Assembly: GCA_964650525.1 (NCBI GenBank)
Contig: CAZYUA010000024.1
Span: forward strand, 1-64,000
Reading direction: 5' to 3'
DNA length: 64,000 bases
From: UBA1413 sp964650525
GTDB taxonomy: Bacteria; Bacteroidota; Bacteroidia; Bacteroidales; Prolixibacteraceae
Shown here: piece by piece, positions 50,956 to 60,169 of the stretch
Layout of the letters: every line of letters begins with the position of its first letter
How positions within the stretch are numbered: position 1 is the first letter of the stretch
Notes under the pieces: model-generated
What the model was told of the DNA's origin: nothing
The model's input: only the letters and a program-made list of their open reading frames with translations
Databases searched by the model: none
Translations under genes and position numbers: made by a program

Positions 50956-53007
50956 TCAGAGGGAGAGGGCTTCCAGTGCTTTGCCGGTGGCTTCCAGGGT
51001 GGGTTCGATGCTGATTTCCCTGCCGACAGCCCCTTTCATCCACAATTGGGGGATGATTCGTCCCTGGAGGAGCATCCGGGTGATCTCCCCTGCAAGGTTC
51101 TTTCCGCTGACCTGTTGCTCTATCTGAAAGTCAATCAGGTGGCCTACAGGGTAGTTGGAGAGGTACAGCGGATTATCGATCATATGGGAATAGATAGCCA
51201 GCAGAGGCTCATCGTTGCCTCCCAGTACGCCAGCATAATATTGATTCCAGGTTTCCCGGGCAATGCGGATCACTGCCTCTTTTAATTCGGCAGCAGTGGT
51301 TCCCGGGTTTTCGTACATCCATTTCCAGACCTGCATGTCAACGAGCGACACGCCCATTATTTCGTAACAGGACCAGAAGTTATCGAGGGCCAGGAGATGC
51401 TCCTTCATCGGGTCATCGCGGGTGATGCCAAGGAGTTCGAGATCTCTTTTCTGGAAAAGGAAAGCAACAGCCTCGGTAAATGCCGTGTTGGGAACGCCGT
51501 TCAGCAAGTAGTAATCTATATCGTTCATGGTGATGGTTTGTTCCACACAATGGCCGAATTCGTGGGTGGCAATATTATATCCTTTAAAATCCATACCATT
51601 TTTTCCCAGCCGGGTACGAAGGTGAGCCAGGTCGTTGCGCATGGCGGCGCCCCAGGCATGCCCTGCACCGCGTGAAGCGTCGACTGTGATCAGCGAAGCA
51701 ATCCTGGAGGCTTCAGCCGCAGACCATCCTAGTTTAACCAGTATTTCCGGCAGATCCTTCCGTACTGATTCCGTACCGGGGTATTTTTTACAGGTCAGTG
51801 CGGAAAGTACCTCTTCGGATACACCCCCGGCAGCCTTGAACCCGTTGTACCAGATGTCGAAGGGTTCCAGCGGCCTTCCCAGACGCTGGCTGATGAGAGC
51901 CGCAACCTCCTTCACCCGCGATGAAGAAACCAGTTCGGTGAACAAACGCTCCACATCTTTTTGGGGAATCTCCATTCCCTCTTCAAAAGCACGGATACAA
52001 TAGGTGGGATAATTGGGATTATGGGCATCCACCGCTTTCATAGCGTGAAAATTGGCGAGCAAAACCTCATATCGTTTATCCGGCTCCGGGGTTCCCTCCC
52101 ATTCGGTTCCCTCCCTGAACAGCTTATTCCGATACGGATCCCAACGATAATCTCCCTTGTTGATGACTTCCAGGGGAATGCTCTGATCTATAATCCGCTG
52201 CATGACCTGGTAGATCATCCGCTGTTTCTCCAGTCCGTTTTCTGCCGCATAGTCCGACTTCAGTTCATCCCGCAATCCCCAGTGGGTAATCAACTTCAGT
52301 CCTTCGGGGAATAAGGGTTTTCCTTCGCTGTTGACGAGTTTGTCCATGCAGATATTGTAGTCGGAAATGTACGCATCTGCATCGGTAAGCACTTTGGACA
52401 TGTGCTGAATGACATCAGCGGGGATCCTCGAGGTGAACTGGTCTCCCATTCGGGCCACAGCCCAGTCCCGGCGGCTCCACCCGGTTCCCTGTTCGGTTTT
52501 TTCGTTTAGTGTGTAAAACGGGAAGTTCAGCGCCGTCAGGAACGCGATCTTATTGGCGTAAAAATCATCGGCCAGATGAGCTGAGGCATTGTAACTGCCA
52601 AACATCATGTCAACCGGCTCCGGGTCAGGACCTTCCAGGTGAAGGGGCTCTTTCAACTGAAGGTCCATCTTATGGAAATACCCGTTGAGGATCTCAAAAT
52701 TTCTTTCCAGTTTTTGATACAACCGGTCAACGGCCGAGTCTCCGGAAACAAAATTTGCGATACAGAAGTGTTCAAATTCTTCTCTGGTGCCATCGGTTTC
52801 CCGCCAGAGACGCGACACCTGATTCACCCCCCGTTCGATGCGGAAGGCTTGGGACTCGTCTGTTTTTTCTTTCAGGATGCCGGCAACTCTGGTGCAAAGA
52901 GCCGGGTCGATGAACGACGCTGTCTCACCCGGGAGAGGCCGGGAGGGTTGCCGGTCACAGTTGACAAACATAAGTGCCATAAGGGATAGGATGATTACGT
53001 TACGCAT
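50956..53007 (-). CDS. Zinc metallopeptidase lipoprotein (HEFGH)
   Basis: A 683-residue lipoprotein (start ATG 53007; MRNVIILSLMALMFVNC). It is mostly helical and has one gluzincin-type motif, IATHEFGHCVEQTITMND, near residue 500, with a further glutamate expected downstream (NTAFTEAVAFLFQKRD has Glu in FTEA). This matches exported M3-like/peptidase clan MA enzymes, though the family is not firmly identified. It is expected to degrade peptides in the periplasm or at the surface. It follows the HlyIII gene on the same strand by 43 bp. Confidence 0.75.
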   Translation of the reverse strand: MRNVIILSLMALMFVNCDRQPSRPLPGETASFIDPALCTRVAGILKEKTDESQAFRIERGVNQVSRLWRETDGTREEFEHFCIANFVSGDSAVDRLYQKLERNFEILNGYFHKMDLQLKEPLHLEGPDPEPVDMMFGSYNASAHLADDFYANKIAFLTALNFPFYTLNEKTEQGTGWSRRDWAVARMGDQFTSRIPADVIQHMSKVLTDADAYISDYNICMDKLVNSEGKPLFPEGLKLITHWGLRDELKSDYAAENGLEKQRMIYQVMQRIIDQSIPLEVINKGDYRWDPYRNKLFREGTEWEGTPEPDKRYEVLLANFHAMKAVDAHNPNYPTYCIRAFEEGMEIPQKDVERLFTELVSSSRVKEVAALISQRLGRPLEPFDIWYNGFKAAGGVSEEVLSALTCKKYPGTESVRKDLPEILVKLGWSAAEASRIASLITVDASRGAGHAWGAAMRNDLAHLRTRLGKNGMDFKGYNIATHEFGHCVEQTITMNDIDYYLLNGVPNTAFTEAVAFLFQKRDLELLGITRDDPMKEHLLALDNFWSCYEIMGVSLVDMQVWKWMYENPGTTAAELKEAVIRIARETWNQYYAGVLGGNDEPLLAIYSHMIDNPLYLSNYPVGHLIDFQIEQQVSGKNLAGEITRMLLQGRIIPQLWMKGAVGREISIEPTLEATGKALEALSL

Positions 53008-53050
53008 ATCGTTTAGTGTTGATTGATGGTTCAAAGGTAGCAAATAGCCC

Positions 53051-53692
53051 TTAAGGGAGAATGGTAAGAATGGCAAAAAAATGCAGGATGCTGCCACCCA
53101 GGACAAAAAGGTGCCAGATTCCGTGACCGTAGGGGAGTTTCCTCCAGGCATAAAAAACCACTCCGATGCTGTAAAGAAGTCCGCCGGCTAGCAGGAAACG
53201 AAGGCTGGCCCGCGGCAGCGTGTTGATCACATCGCGGATTACCAGGACAAACAACCATCCCATAGCCAGGTAGAGACCCACCATGAGCCTCCTGAATTTG
53301 AACAGGTAAATGGATCGGATTACGATTCCAGTCAGGGCTAAACCCCAGATTACCCCAAACAAAATCCAACCGGTGAGACCTCTCATGGCTGTCAGCAATA
53401 TGGGTGTATAAGTCCCTGCAATAAGGATGAAAATGGCTGAATGGTCCAGACGTGCAAGCAGGTTCCCGGCTTTACCGGCAGGGAACCTGTGGTAGAGGGT
53501 GGAGGCGCTGTAAAGGAGCAGAAGAGAGGCACCGAACAGGGAAAAGCTGACTACATGCCATGCATCGCCTTTACGTAGGGCTGTGATCACCAGGATAACC
53601 AGGGAGGCTGCGCTCAGCAGAGCACCTGCACCATGGCTGATGACGTTAAATAGTTCTTCCCTGGGGTTTAATATCCTGCGTTCTGCCTCCAT
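53051..53692 (-). CDS. Hemolysin III/PAQR family membrane protein
   Basis: The 213-residue protein has seven transmembrane helices and the conserved HlyIII metal motifs: NVISHGAGALLSA near the start, ASTLYHRFP and DHSAIFILIAGTYTPIL in the middle, and YGHGIWHLFVLGGSILHF at the end, with the His and Asp that bind zinc in the PAQR fold. The family's biochemical role in bacteria is unclear; the name derives from a hemolysin whose activity is not general. It lies 15 bp after the type IX-associated gene upstream and may be in its operon. Confidence 0.92.
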   Translation of the reverse strand: MEAERRILNPREELFNVISHGAGALLSAASLVILVITALRKGDAWHVVSFSLFGASLLLLYSASTLYHRFPAGKAGNLLARLDHSAIFILIAGTYTPILLTAMRGLTGWILFGVIWGLALTGIVIRSIYLFKFRRLMVGLYLAMGWLFVLVIRDVINTLPRASLRFLLAGGLLYSIGVVFYAWRKLPYGHGIWHLFVLGGSILHFFAILTILP

Positions 53693-53707
53693 GAGTATTC
53701 CTTTGAA

Positions 53708-55534
53708 TTATTTGAGTATTCTTCTCAGTTCCCCGGCACTGACAACGGCTCCCTCCTGAACACCGATGATAAAAGCATCGGGAAACGAACCGGCCAGCCG
53801 CTTCCTTTCCCTTACCGCATCCTCATACCGGGAGAACCTGCCGACCAGGTATTTGGTGACAGGTGGAACCTCTATGGTGAAGACAGAAGTTTCGCCCCTA
53901 AAATCAGACTGGCTGATTCCCGACGGCTGGAAACTGGCCATGATCTGTACGGAAAAGAAGGTTTCGCTGCTGGTTTTCTCTTTCCTCCTGCCATTTCTCC
54001 CGGCTAGGTCAGTGGCGCTGACGGTGGGAGAGACCTTTCCTTCTTCCGGGATAACGGTTTTTACCATCCAGATCGTATCCGTAAAGTACCGTCCTGCTAT
54101 CCTGGACTTGTCTGCTGAGATGAACTGATCCTGGTAGCCTTCAGCCTGAATGATCAACCTGTTCACTTCTTCAGGGTCCGTCAGCGTTACCATACCGGCC
54201 GGATCGGTCAGCAATGCCCGGGTTCCGTTCCTGGTAATTCTCACTCCCGCCAGGGGTGAGTTCTTTTGCCTGTCCATCACCACAACCCGGTAGAAGGTCT
54301 CCAGTGTGATTTGCAACGCCAGGTCGGTGCCTGGCTTTATCCGGAATGTTTCGTCGACGTAACCAGATCCGGATGTTCCGGCGAAGCAGCAGAGGTTTCT
54401 GGGAACCAGGAAACTGAATTCACCGTTTATGCCGGTTCTGCCTTCAGCCAGTGGATTTTTTTCGCAACTCAGGAGTTTAACGAGGATGCCTGCAACGGGT
54501 TTTCCGGTCACGCGGTCTGTGATGGTGCCGGCGATTTGCTGTGTTGTGCGGCTGATTTCAAACCGGTACAGATCATCCTTTCCTCTTCCCGGGCGGTTTG
54601 ATGCAAAATATCCGTAATCAGCCTCCCTGCTGAATACCAGCCCGAAATCGTCGAAGCGGGAGTTGATTTTGTTACCCGGATTGGACAAGGTTTCCATTGC
54701 CGGGAAATCCGTAAAGTAGATATCAAGTTTGCCGAGGTTGCCGGCAGGGCGGTCGGAAGAGAAAAAGAGGGTTCCCGCGGGACCAAAGGTGGGGAAGACT
54801 TCGTTCCAAGGGGTATTGATCCGGTTTCCCAGGTTCACGGGGTCTCCCCATCTGCCATTAACCCTGATGGTCATGTACAGGTCATTTTTCCCCATGCTCC
54901 CCGGGAGGTCTCCTGAAAAGACCAGGGTGTCGCCGGTACTGCTGACGGCCGGGTGAGCATAGTGATACCGTCTGTCGGTAAAGGGCAGTTCCTCAGTAAT
55001 CGTCCATCTGCCCAGAAGGTACTTCCTGATGGCTATCCGCAGTTTTACCTCCTCAACCGGTATCAGCCGCCGGCTGGTGTCGGGATGGAGGGTATTGCTG
55101 AGGGTTACAAAAAGCTCTTTTGTTGCCTGACAATAAGCAATGGGACCTTCATGGTATTTGCGGCGTTCAGGGTAAATGGCCTTTCTTGCCGACACGACTT
55201 TTCCACGGTTGTCCGTTTCTGCCGTAAATGGCTCGTAAAACAGTTTGTTTTTCTGCTCTTTTGCCTTTTTTTTACCGGCGGTTTCCCTGACCGAACAAAA
55301 ATAAAAGTTTCCTTCGATTATGGCCGGGGAGATTTCACTGGCTGCAGAATTGACCCTCAGCGGTTCCAGCCTTATGTCGGCATCGCTGAAGAGTGAGCCG
55401 GCCGGCTGGGAATATCCCCTGAGCACCAGGATTATCGCCAAGGAAAGCATGAAATTCCTGAGGAGTAGGTTGAATACCCTGTTTTTTACCAGGGATTCCC
55501 CATCAGGGAGCTTCAGCCGGGAAACTGTTTTCAC
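53708..55534 (-). CDS. PorE-like envelope protein: PD40 propeller, CarboxypepD_reg and SPOR domains
   Basis: A 608-residue exported protein (start GTG 55534; ATG 55450 is an alternative giving a leader without basic residues). Residues 50-330 form a WD40-like/PD40 beta-propeller (FPTFGPAGTLFFSSDRPAGN, YGYFASNRPGRGKDDLYRF), about 335-400 a carboxypeptidase-regulatory-like domain, about 405-480 a second one, and about 515-608 a SPOR-like peptidoglycan-binding end (TFFSVQIMASFQPSG, TKYLVGRFSRYEDAVRER). The domain order matches type IX secretion component PorE except that SPOR replaces OmpA. It lies in a cluster with PorP/SprF and a CHU_C protein. Confidence 0.8.
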   Translation of the reverse strand: MKTVSRLKLPDGESLVKNRVFNLLLRNFMLSLAIILVLRGYSQPAGSLFSDADIRLEPLRVNSAASEISPAIIEGNFYFCSVRETAGKKKAKEQKNKLFYEPFTAETDNRGKVVSARKAIYPERRKYHEGPIAYCQATKELFVTLSNTLHPDTSRRLIPVEEVKLRIAIRKYLLGRWTITEELPFTDRRYHYAHPAVSSTGDTLVFSGDLPGSMGKNDLYMTIRVNGRWGDPVNLGNRINTPWNEVFPTFGPAGTLFFSSDRPAGNLGKLDIYFTDFPAMETLSNPGNKINSRFDDFGLVFSREADYGYFASNRPGRGKDDLYRFEISRTTQQIAGTITDRVTGKPVAGILVKLLSCEKNPLAEGRTGINGEFSFLVPRNLCCFAGTSGSGYVDETFRIKPGTDLALQITLETFYRVVVMDRQKNSPLAGVRITRNGTRALLTDPAGMVTLTDPEEVNRLIIQAEGYQDQFISADKSRIAGRYFTDTIWMVKTVIPEEGKVSPTVSATDLAGRNGRRKEKTSSETFFSVQIMASFQPSGISQSDFRGETSVFTIEVPPVTKYLVGRFSRYEDAVRERKRLAGSFPDAFIIGVQEGAVVSAGELRRILK

Positions 55535-55618
55535 CAGGATAAATTTAAGTTAATAAAATGATTATCAGTTATATAATTCTGATTAGAAGTACTTTGGCAT
55601 TATGTCTTTTGGAACTTG

Positions 55619-55654
55619 CCTGCCTGCCGCCTGGCTGCTTATAGGCAGTGCAGG
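55619..55654. repeat. Inverted repeat CCTGCCTGCC / GGCAG-T-GCAGG
   Basis: The 36-bp element has two 10-base arms with one bulged T and occurs in the 278-bp gap upstream of the PorE-like gene, which otherwise shows no gene. It may be a REP-type repeat similar in kind to those at 1-117. Confidence 0.5.
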
Positions 55655-55812
55655 CCTGGTACATGTCTTCGTGTCCTTTTGCATTTCGTTGACCATGCTC
55701 ATTTCCTATAGTTTTATTTTTCCGTTATGGTTGTTTATCCGGTATAATACCTGTTAACCTTTCCATACTGCCTGTTCATTTCGGTTGGGAATTCTCCATG
55801 GTTTTCTAACTG

Positions 55813-56763
55813 TTAAAAATACCTGGGAGAACTCCAGGCCCGTCTGAAAATTCCCAGTTCGTAGGAGACCAGAATTTCGTGGGTTCCGTCGTGATAATCC
55901 TGCAGTTCGCTGAGACTTAAATCAAGGGCATATCCCAGCCTGAGCCGTTTGTCGAAAATGAACTGCAGGATAAAACCGTAAGAATCGTGAACCTGGTAGT
56001 TGGCGCCAAGCCACACTTTTTCGTTGAGGAGGAAGTTGGCTGAGAGGTTCACTTCGGGCTGAACACCCTTGGCAGCCACCGCCAGGAAGGTCGGTTTGAA
56101 CTTGATATAAGATCCCCAGTTAAAGACAAACCCCCCGTGAAGATAGAGCAGGGGATCGTAATCAAAGCTGGCATAGTAGTAATTATGATAGCTGTTTTTG
56201 TGGCTGTTTTTCGTGATCCGGGGAACAGAAAGGCCCAAGTAAAAATGTTTGCCGTAGTAGAAAGTTCCGAAACCAAAGTTGGGCAGGAAGTGCTGGTCGA
56301 GCGACCCGATAAAGAGGGGGTCGGGCGGGTCTCCCGGATACTGTATATAAGAGGAGAGGCTGTTCATGTAAGCAGTGCCGCTTGCCTTCATGCCAAGCCG
56401 TAAAGAGGATGTTTCACTGATTTTCAGCCGGTAGGAATAATCGAACGACAGGGTGATTCTTTTTTCGAGCCCGGTTTTGTCGGCAACCAGGTTGAATCCG
56501 AGGGCCACATTATCGCGCGAAGTAGGAGTCTGAAAGGAAAAGGTATAGGTTTCGGGTGCTCCGACGATACCCACCCACTGCTGGCGCCCCAGGACCAGGA
56601 AGCCCAGATTGTCCCAGGTTCCGGCATAGGCCGGGTTAAGGGTCTGAAGGCTGAAGTTGTAATTAAGGTGCAGGGGGTCCTGTTGCCCGGATGCAATCTT
56701 CACTTCCGGGAAAAAAAGCACTGACAGGAGCCAGAGTGCAATATAAATAGTGGAATTCTTCAA
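55813..56763 (-). CDS. PorP/SprF-family type IX secretion membrane protein
   Basis: The 316-residue outer membrane protein has a signal peptide (MKNSTIYIALWLLSVLFFPE) and the PorP/SprF signature: QQDPLHLNYNFSLQTLNPAYAGTWDNLG, cut here as NFSLQTLNPAYAGTWDN, then VLGRQQWVGIVGAPETYTF and LRLGYALDLSLSELQDYHDG near the end, with many beta-strands. PorP/SprF proteins hold or secrete specific type IX cargo with CHU_C-type C-terminal domains. It is 22 bp after the CHU_C gene and should be cotranscribed. Confidence 0.93.
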   Translation of the reverse strand: MKNSTIYIALWLLSVLFFPEVKIASGQQDPLHLNYNFSLQTLNPAYAGTWDNLGFLVLGRQQWVGIVGAPETYTFSFQTPTSRDNVALGFNLVADKTGLEKRITLSFDYSYRLKISETSSLRLGMKASGTAYMNSLSSYIQYPGDPPDPLFIGSLDQHFLPNFGFGTFYYGKHFYLGLSVPRITKNSHKNSYHNYYYASFDYDPLLYLHGGFVFNWGSYIKFKPTFLAVAAKGVQPEVNLSANFLLNEKVWLGANYQVHDSYGFILQFIFDKRLRLGYALDLSLSELQDYHDGTHEILVSYELGIFRRAWSSPRYF

Positions 56764-56784
56764 TTTTCCTCTGCTGACAGTTGA

Positions 56785-57357
56785 TTACCGGTAAAGAAAT
56801 ATGGATCCTGTGAATGGTTTACTTCCATCCATCAGGTCCAGGATGTAAAAATAGGTGCCGGAAGAGAGGGAGGTACCTCCAAGGGTCCGGTCCTGATTGG
56901 AGCTGCCGTCCCACCAAGCATCCGGTTCACCGTATTCGGCGGTATTTCCGTATTTTCCCTTTTTATAGACCACGTTTCCCCAGCGATTGAAAATCTTAAT
57001 GATGGCATCCGGATATTTTTCCATGCAGGTTATCCGGAAATAGTCCTGTATGCCGTCACCATTGGGTGAAAACCCGCTGGGGATGACCAAGGTACAATCC
57101 TCCGGTCCGTGGGGTTCATCTTCCGGACCGGCAGTTGACATGAGAGAGCGGTCATTCTTGTTGTCATCCGGCGGAAGGTCATCCCGGCGATCCTGCCCGT
57201 TTTCACCGGAGTTCGTAAAAGAGATGACCCCAGAGGTGGAAACGGGTCCGAGCCCTGGTTGGCAGGGTGCCATCCGCGCCAGACTTACCAGCAGAAAAAG
57301 GAAAACCACTTTCTTCCACCAGGCATGTCCCCTGTTATAATTATTTCCCGGCTTCAT
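56785..57357 (-). CDS. Very short type IX cargo with a type B (CHU_C) sorting domain
   Basis: A 190-residue secreted protein: signal peptide (WKKVVFLFLLVSLARMAPC), a low-complexity acidic linker of about 60 residues (NSGENGQDRRDDLPPDDNKN) and then the gliding-motility-associated C-terminal domain, with VIPSGFSPNGDGIQDYFRIT, IKIFNRWGNVVYKKGKYG and SGTYFYILDLMDG. Type B signals are secreted by type IX systems and usually end proteins of several hundred to thousands of residues. Here virtually no passenger remains. It may be a small anchor or a truncated gene. It pairs with the PorP/SprF gene downstream. Confidence 0.88.
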   Translation of the reverse strand: MKPGNNYNRGHAWWKKVVFLFLLVSLARMAPCQPGLGPVSTSGVISFTNSGENGQDRRDDLPPDDNKNDRSLMSTAGPEDEPHGPEDCTLVIPSGFSPNGDGIQDYFRITCMEKYPDAIIKIFNRWGNVVYKKGKYGNTAEYGEPDAWWDGSSNQDRTLGGTSLSSGTYFYILDLMDGSKPFTGSIFLYR

Positions 57358-57526
57358 TCAGATTGTCTGCATCGAATGTGTTGTTTTCCCGGAGAAGGGC
57401 TGAAACATTTTCCAGAAAGGTGGAGGATGACTTCTTCAGACCGTTTCCTGCCGGGAAAAACCTGTTAAAAATAGGGTTTATTATGGCAGAAAGCGATTGG
57501 CAGATCAAAAAAAGCCAGGTAAGAAT

Positions 57527-58861
57527 CTATCGGATGATTTTTTCATGGAAGCAAATGCCCTGTTTTTCCAAGGCTGTCAGAAGAGGCTGGTATATTTCAG
57601 GAATGGTGGGAATGTGGCATCCGGTGAGCTGCCATTTCCCCGTCAGGTACAGTTTTGAGGCTATGCCCAGAGGAAGTCCCACCGATTTGGCCATGGCCGT
57701 CTGTATCTGGTTTTCCCCGGTAATTCCCATCGAGGAGGTAAGGATCTTCTCTTCTCCGGAATGGCGATCGATGTAATTGAATTTGTGCCACATCACCACC
57801 AGGTCTTTGTCATCGGGCTTCAGGCTCCACTTTTTCATGAGAATCGCCTCGAGGAATTGCGCGGGCGTACCCTTCCGCAGACCTATTTTTTCTTCGCTGA
57901 AGATGCCCAGCCATTCGAGCATTTCGATGAGGGGGGAATCCTGGTCAATGTGTAAGGCGCGGAAGAGTTTCACTTCCACCGAATCTTTGGGATGGTAATA
58001 GAGGAAGGAGTTGATGAATTCGCGGTGGGTCATCTCCTCTTCGTTAAGCATTTCGTAGGAGTTGTCGGTGGCTCCCAGTTGAACGAAGACATTCCACGCC
58101 TGGGAGTATCCCGGTCTCCGCAGGGTTCCCCTGTAAATGGTGTCGATTCCGTGGAGGTTGTATCGTTCGATGTATTTGAGGGAATCGCGGTTGGCATACC
58201 CCTCGAAGCGTCCGAAACCTTCGATGTCCATGTATTCGGTACGGCGGAAAAGTCTGTTGTAGGGGATGTATTTGAGCCGGCCGCATTGCCGGAAGATGGC
58301 TGGTCCGGGCCATCCTGCCAGCACCACGTTGGTGGGGTTCCAGGTGAATTTATAATGCCAGGGGTTGTCGTCCGATTCCGGAGCCACCAGTCCGCCGGTG
58401 AACGACTCAAAGGCGGTGAGTTGGTGTCCTTCTCCCTTGATCCGTTCAATCACCTGCATGGCCGACATGTGGTCGATGCCGGGGTCGAGACCCATTTCGT
58501 TGAGGAAGAGCAATCCCGAGGCTTTTATCTCCTCTTCCATCTGTCTCATTTCCGGAGACTCATAGGAGGCTGTGAGGAGCGATTTTTTCATTTTCAGGCA
58601 GATGCGGGCCACCACGGGGTGGAACCTCGCGGGGAGCATGGAGATGACCAGGTCGGCGGCGCCCACCTCCTTTTCCATGAGGGCATCGTCGTGGAGATGG
58701 ATGCCCAGGGTGCGGGTGGGCGGTGTCACCTTGCTGCGGGCTACATCAGGGTCACGGTCAGCCACCGTGATCTGCCACTGATGCGTTGCCGCCTCCTTTT
58801 CCAGAAAGGCGATCAGGGAGTTGGAGGAGAGTCCGGCCCCCAGAATCAGGATTTTCTTCAT
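57527..58861 (-). CDS. Saccharopine dehydrogenase (glutamate-forming, LYS9-type)
   Basis: The 444-residue protein begins with a nucleotide-binding Rossmann motif KKILILGAGLSSNSLIAFLE and has the family blocks LLTASYESPEMRQME, FLNEMGLDPGIDHMSAMQVI and FESFTGGLVAPESDDNPWHY. It resembles the C-terminal saccharopine dehydrogenase half of animal/plant AASS and yeast Lys9, which converts saccharopine to glutamate and 2-aminoadipate 6-semialdehyde. It follows the lysine-ketoglutarate reductase gene by 96 bp, so lysine degradation is the most likely direction. Confidence 0.88.
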   Translation of the reverse strand: MKKILILGAGLSSNSLIAFLEKEAATHQWQITVADRDPDVARSKVTPPTRTLGIHLHDDALMEKEVGAADLVISMLPARFHPVVARICLKMKKSLLTASYESPEMRQMEEEIKASGLLFLNEMGLDPGIDHMSAMQVIERIKGEGHQLTAFESFTGGLVAPESDDNPWHYKFTWNPTNVVLAGWPGPAIFRQCGRLKYIPYNRLFRRTEYMDIEGFGRFEGYANRDSLKYIERYNLHGIDTIYRGTLRRPGYSQAWNVFVQLGATDNSYEMLNEEEMTHREFINSFLYYHPKDSVEVKLFRALHIDQDSPLIEMLEWLGIFSEEKIGLRKGTPAQFLEAILMKKWSLKPDDKDLVVMWHKFNYIDRHSGEEKILTSSMGITGENQIQTAMAKSVGLPLGIASKLYLTGKWQLTGCHIPTIPEIYQPLLTALEKQGICFHEKIIR

Positions 58862-58957
58862 ATTTCAGGCAGTTCGTGAAGTCCGTAATCGGGTCCTTGT
58901 TGACCGTCCTGGCCGGACTTATTCATTTACATGGTTATTTATCTCACAATTTCCGGT

Positions 58958-60169
58958 TTACTCCTTATCCTCCAGGTAATCCTTCAGGTAAGTGAACCGT
59001 TCTGTCAGTTTTCCGGTACGGGTGATCGACGCCCTTTCAATGATCCGGTCGGGATCGTTTCCGGCAAGGAAAGGGAGCACTTTTTCGATAAGGTTTTTCC
59101 CGAAGTCGTGCGATGCATCGGCGGGCAATTCGCAGGGGAGGTTATCGACAGCCATCACGGTGAGGTGTTCCTCTCCCGAGAAGGGGTCTTTGATCTCAAA
59201 GCTGTGCGGGTGGATATCATAGAAAGGATTGTCAATGGAGGAAGCCCGGCGGGTAGTGGGGATCGATCCGTCGATGTCGCACGTGATGTCGGCGATGATT
59301 TTCACCCGGAAGTCAGGCCTGCGGGTATCTTCCGGAGCGAAGAGCACGGGGGCTTTGGGGTCCCAGAAGGCCGCCCCGATGAGCAGATCGGTGTGGGGGA
59401 GGAACCGGCGGAAGGTGCCTTGGTATTCCCCGGGATAGTTAAAGAAGTGGAGCAGGTCGAAAGGCCTGCCTTCTTTGTGTTCGTTGTAATCGCCCGGGTC
59501 AAGCCTCACGTAAACGGGGTGGGGGTGGGGCTTCCCTTCCAGGTAGTGGTCAACGGGCAGGGAAGGGATCCCCGCTGCTTCCATGAGTTCCATAACGCCA
59601 CCGGCGACCCTGCCCCCTCCAGTGACGGCGATGCGCAGGGGGGGAAGTTTTACGTCCTTCAGTTCTAGCAGCATCTCCTCCATATTGCGGCATTGCCAGG
59701 CCGGTTTCAGCGACCAGAGGCGGTGGCGGAGTCCCCAGCCCCTGAGGCCGTTGTAGGCCCCCACGACGCCGGCGAAACGGCCGAAGCCGATGATGCGCAT
59801 GCCGCTGCGGTCGGTGAGCAACTCGTAATCAACCAGGCGGATGCCACGGCGGACCACCTCCTGGAGCAATTTCCGGTTATGAGGTTGCTTTTTGATGGTG
59901 TGGGAGAAGAAAAAATAGGTTTTTCCGGGAATCAGGTCGGCCACGGGTACTTCCTTGACGCCCATCAGGACGTCGCAGCCGGAGAGCTCCTCCTGTACGG
60001 GAATGCCCATTTGGCGGTATTCCTCATCGGAAAAGCACCGTATGGGGGAGGGTTGCACGATGATCTCCATGCCGGGCATGTGGCCGATAATATGTTTACA
60101 CTGCTGCGGGGTGAAGGGTACCCTATGGTCGGGGGGAACCTTGCCTTCCCGGATAATTCCGATTTTCAT
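58958..60169 (-). CDS. Lysine-ketoglutarate reductase (LKR half of AASS, LYS1-like)
   Basis: The 403-residue protein has an alanine dehydrogenase/PNT-type N-terminal domain (MKIGIIREGKVPPDHRVPF, CDVLMGVKEVPVADLIPGKT, YFFFSHTIKKQP) and an NAD(P)-binding domain (RIAVTGGGRVAGGVMELMEA). This is the arrangement of the LKR half of AASS that condenses lysine and 2-oxoglutarate to saccharopine. In animals it is fused to saccharopine dehydrogenase; here the two are separate adjacent genes. Its start overlaps the aldehyde dehydrogenase stop by 4 bp (ATGA), indicating translational coupling. Confidence 0.85.
   Translation of the reverse strand: MKIGIIREGKVPPDHRVPFTPQQCKHIIGHMPGMEIIVQPSPIRCFSDEEYRQMGIPVQEELSGCDVLMGVKEVPVADLIPGKTYFFFSHTIKKQPHNRKLLQEVVRRGIRLVDYELLTDRSGMRIIGFGRFAGVVGAYNGLRGWGLRHRLWSLKPAWQCRNMEEMLLELKDVKLPPLRIAVTGGGRVAGGVMELMEAAGIPSLPVDHYLEGKPHPHPVYVRLDPGDYNEHKEGRPFDLLHFFNYPGEYQGTFRRFLPHTDLLIGAAFWDPKAPVLFAPEDTRRPDFRVKIIADITCDIDGSIPTTRRASSIDNPFYDIHPHSFEIKDPFSGEEHLTVMAVDNLPCELPADASHDFGKNLIEKVLPFLAGNDPDRIIERASITRTGKLTERFTYLKDYLEDKE

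Noticed and set aside
57992..58879. Plus-strand ORF of 295 residues inside the saccharopine dehydrogenase gene
   Set aside because: Shadow frame of a clearly assigned gene.
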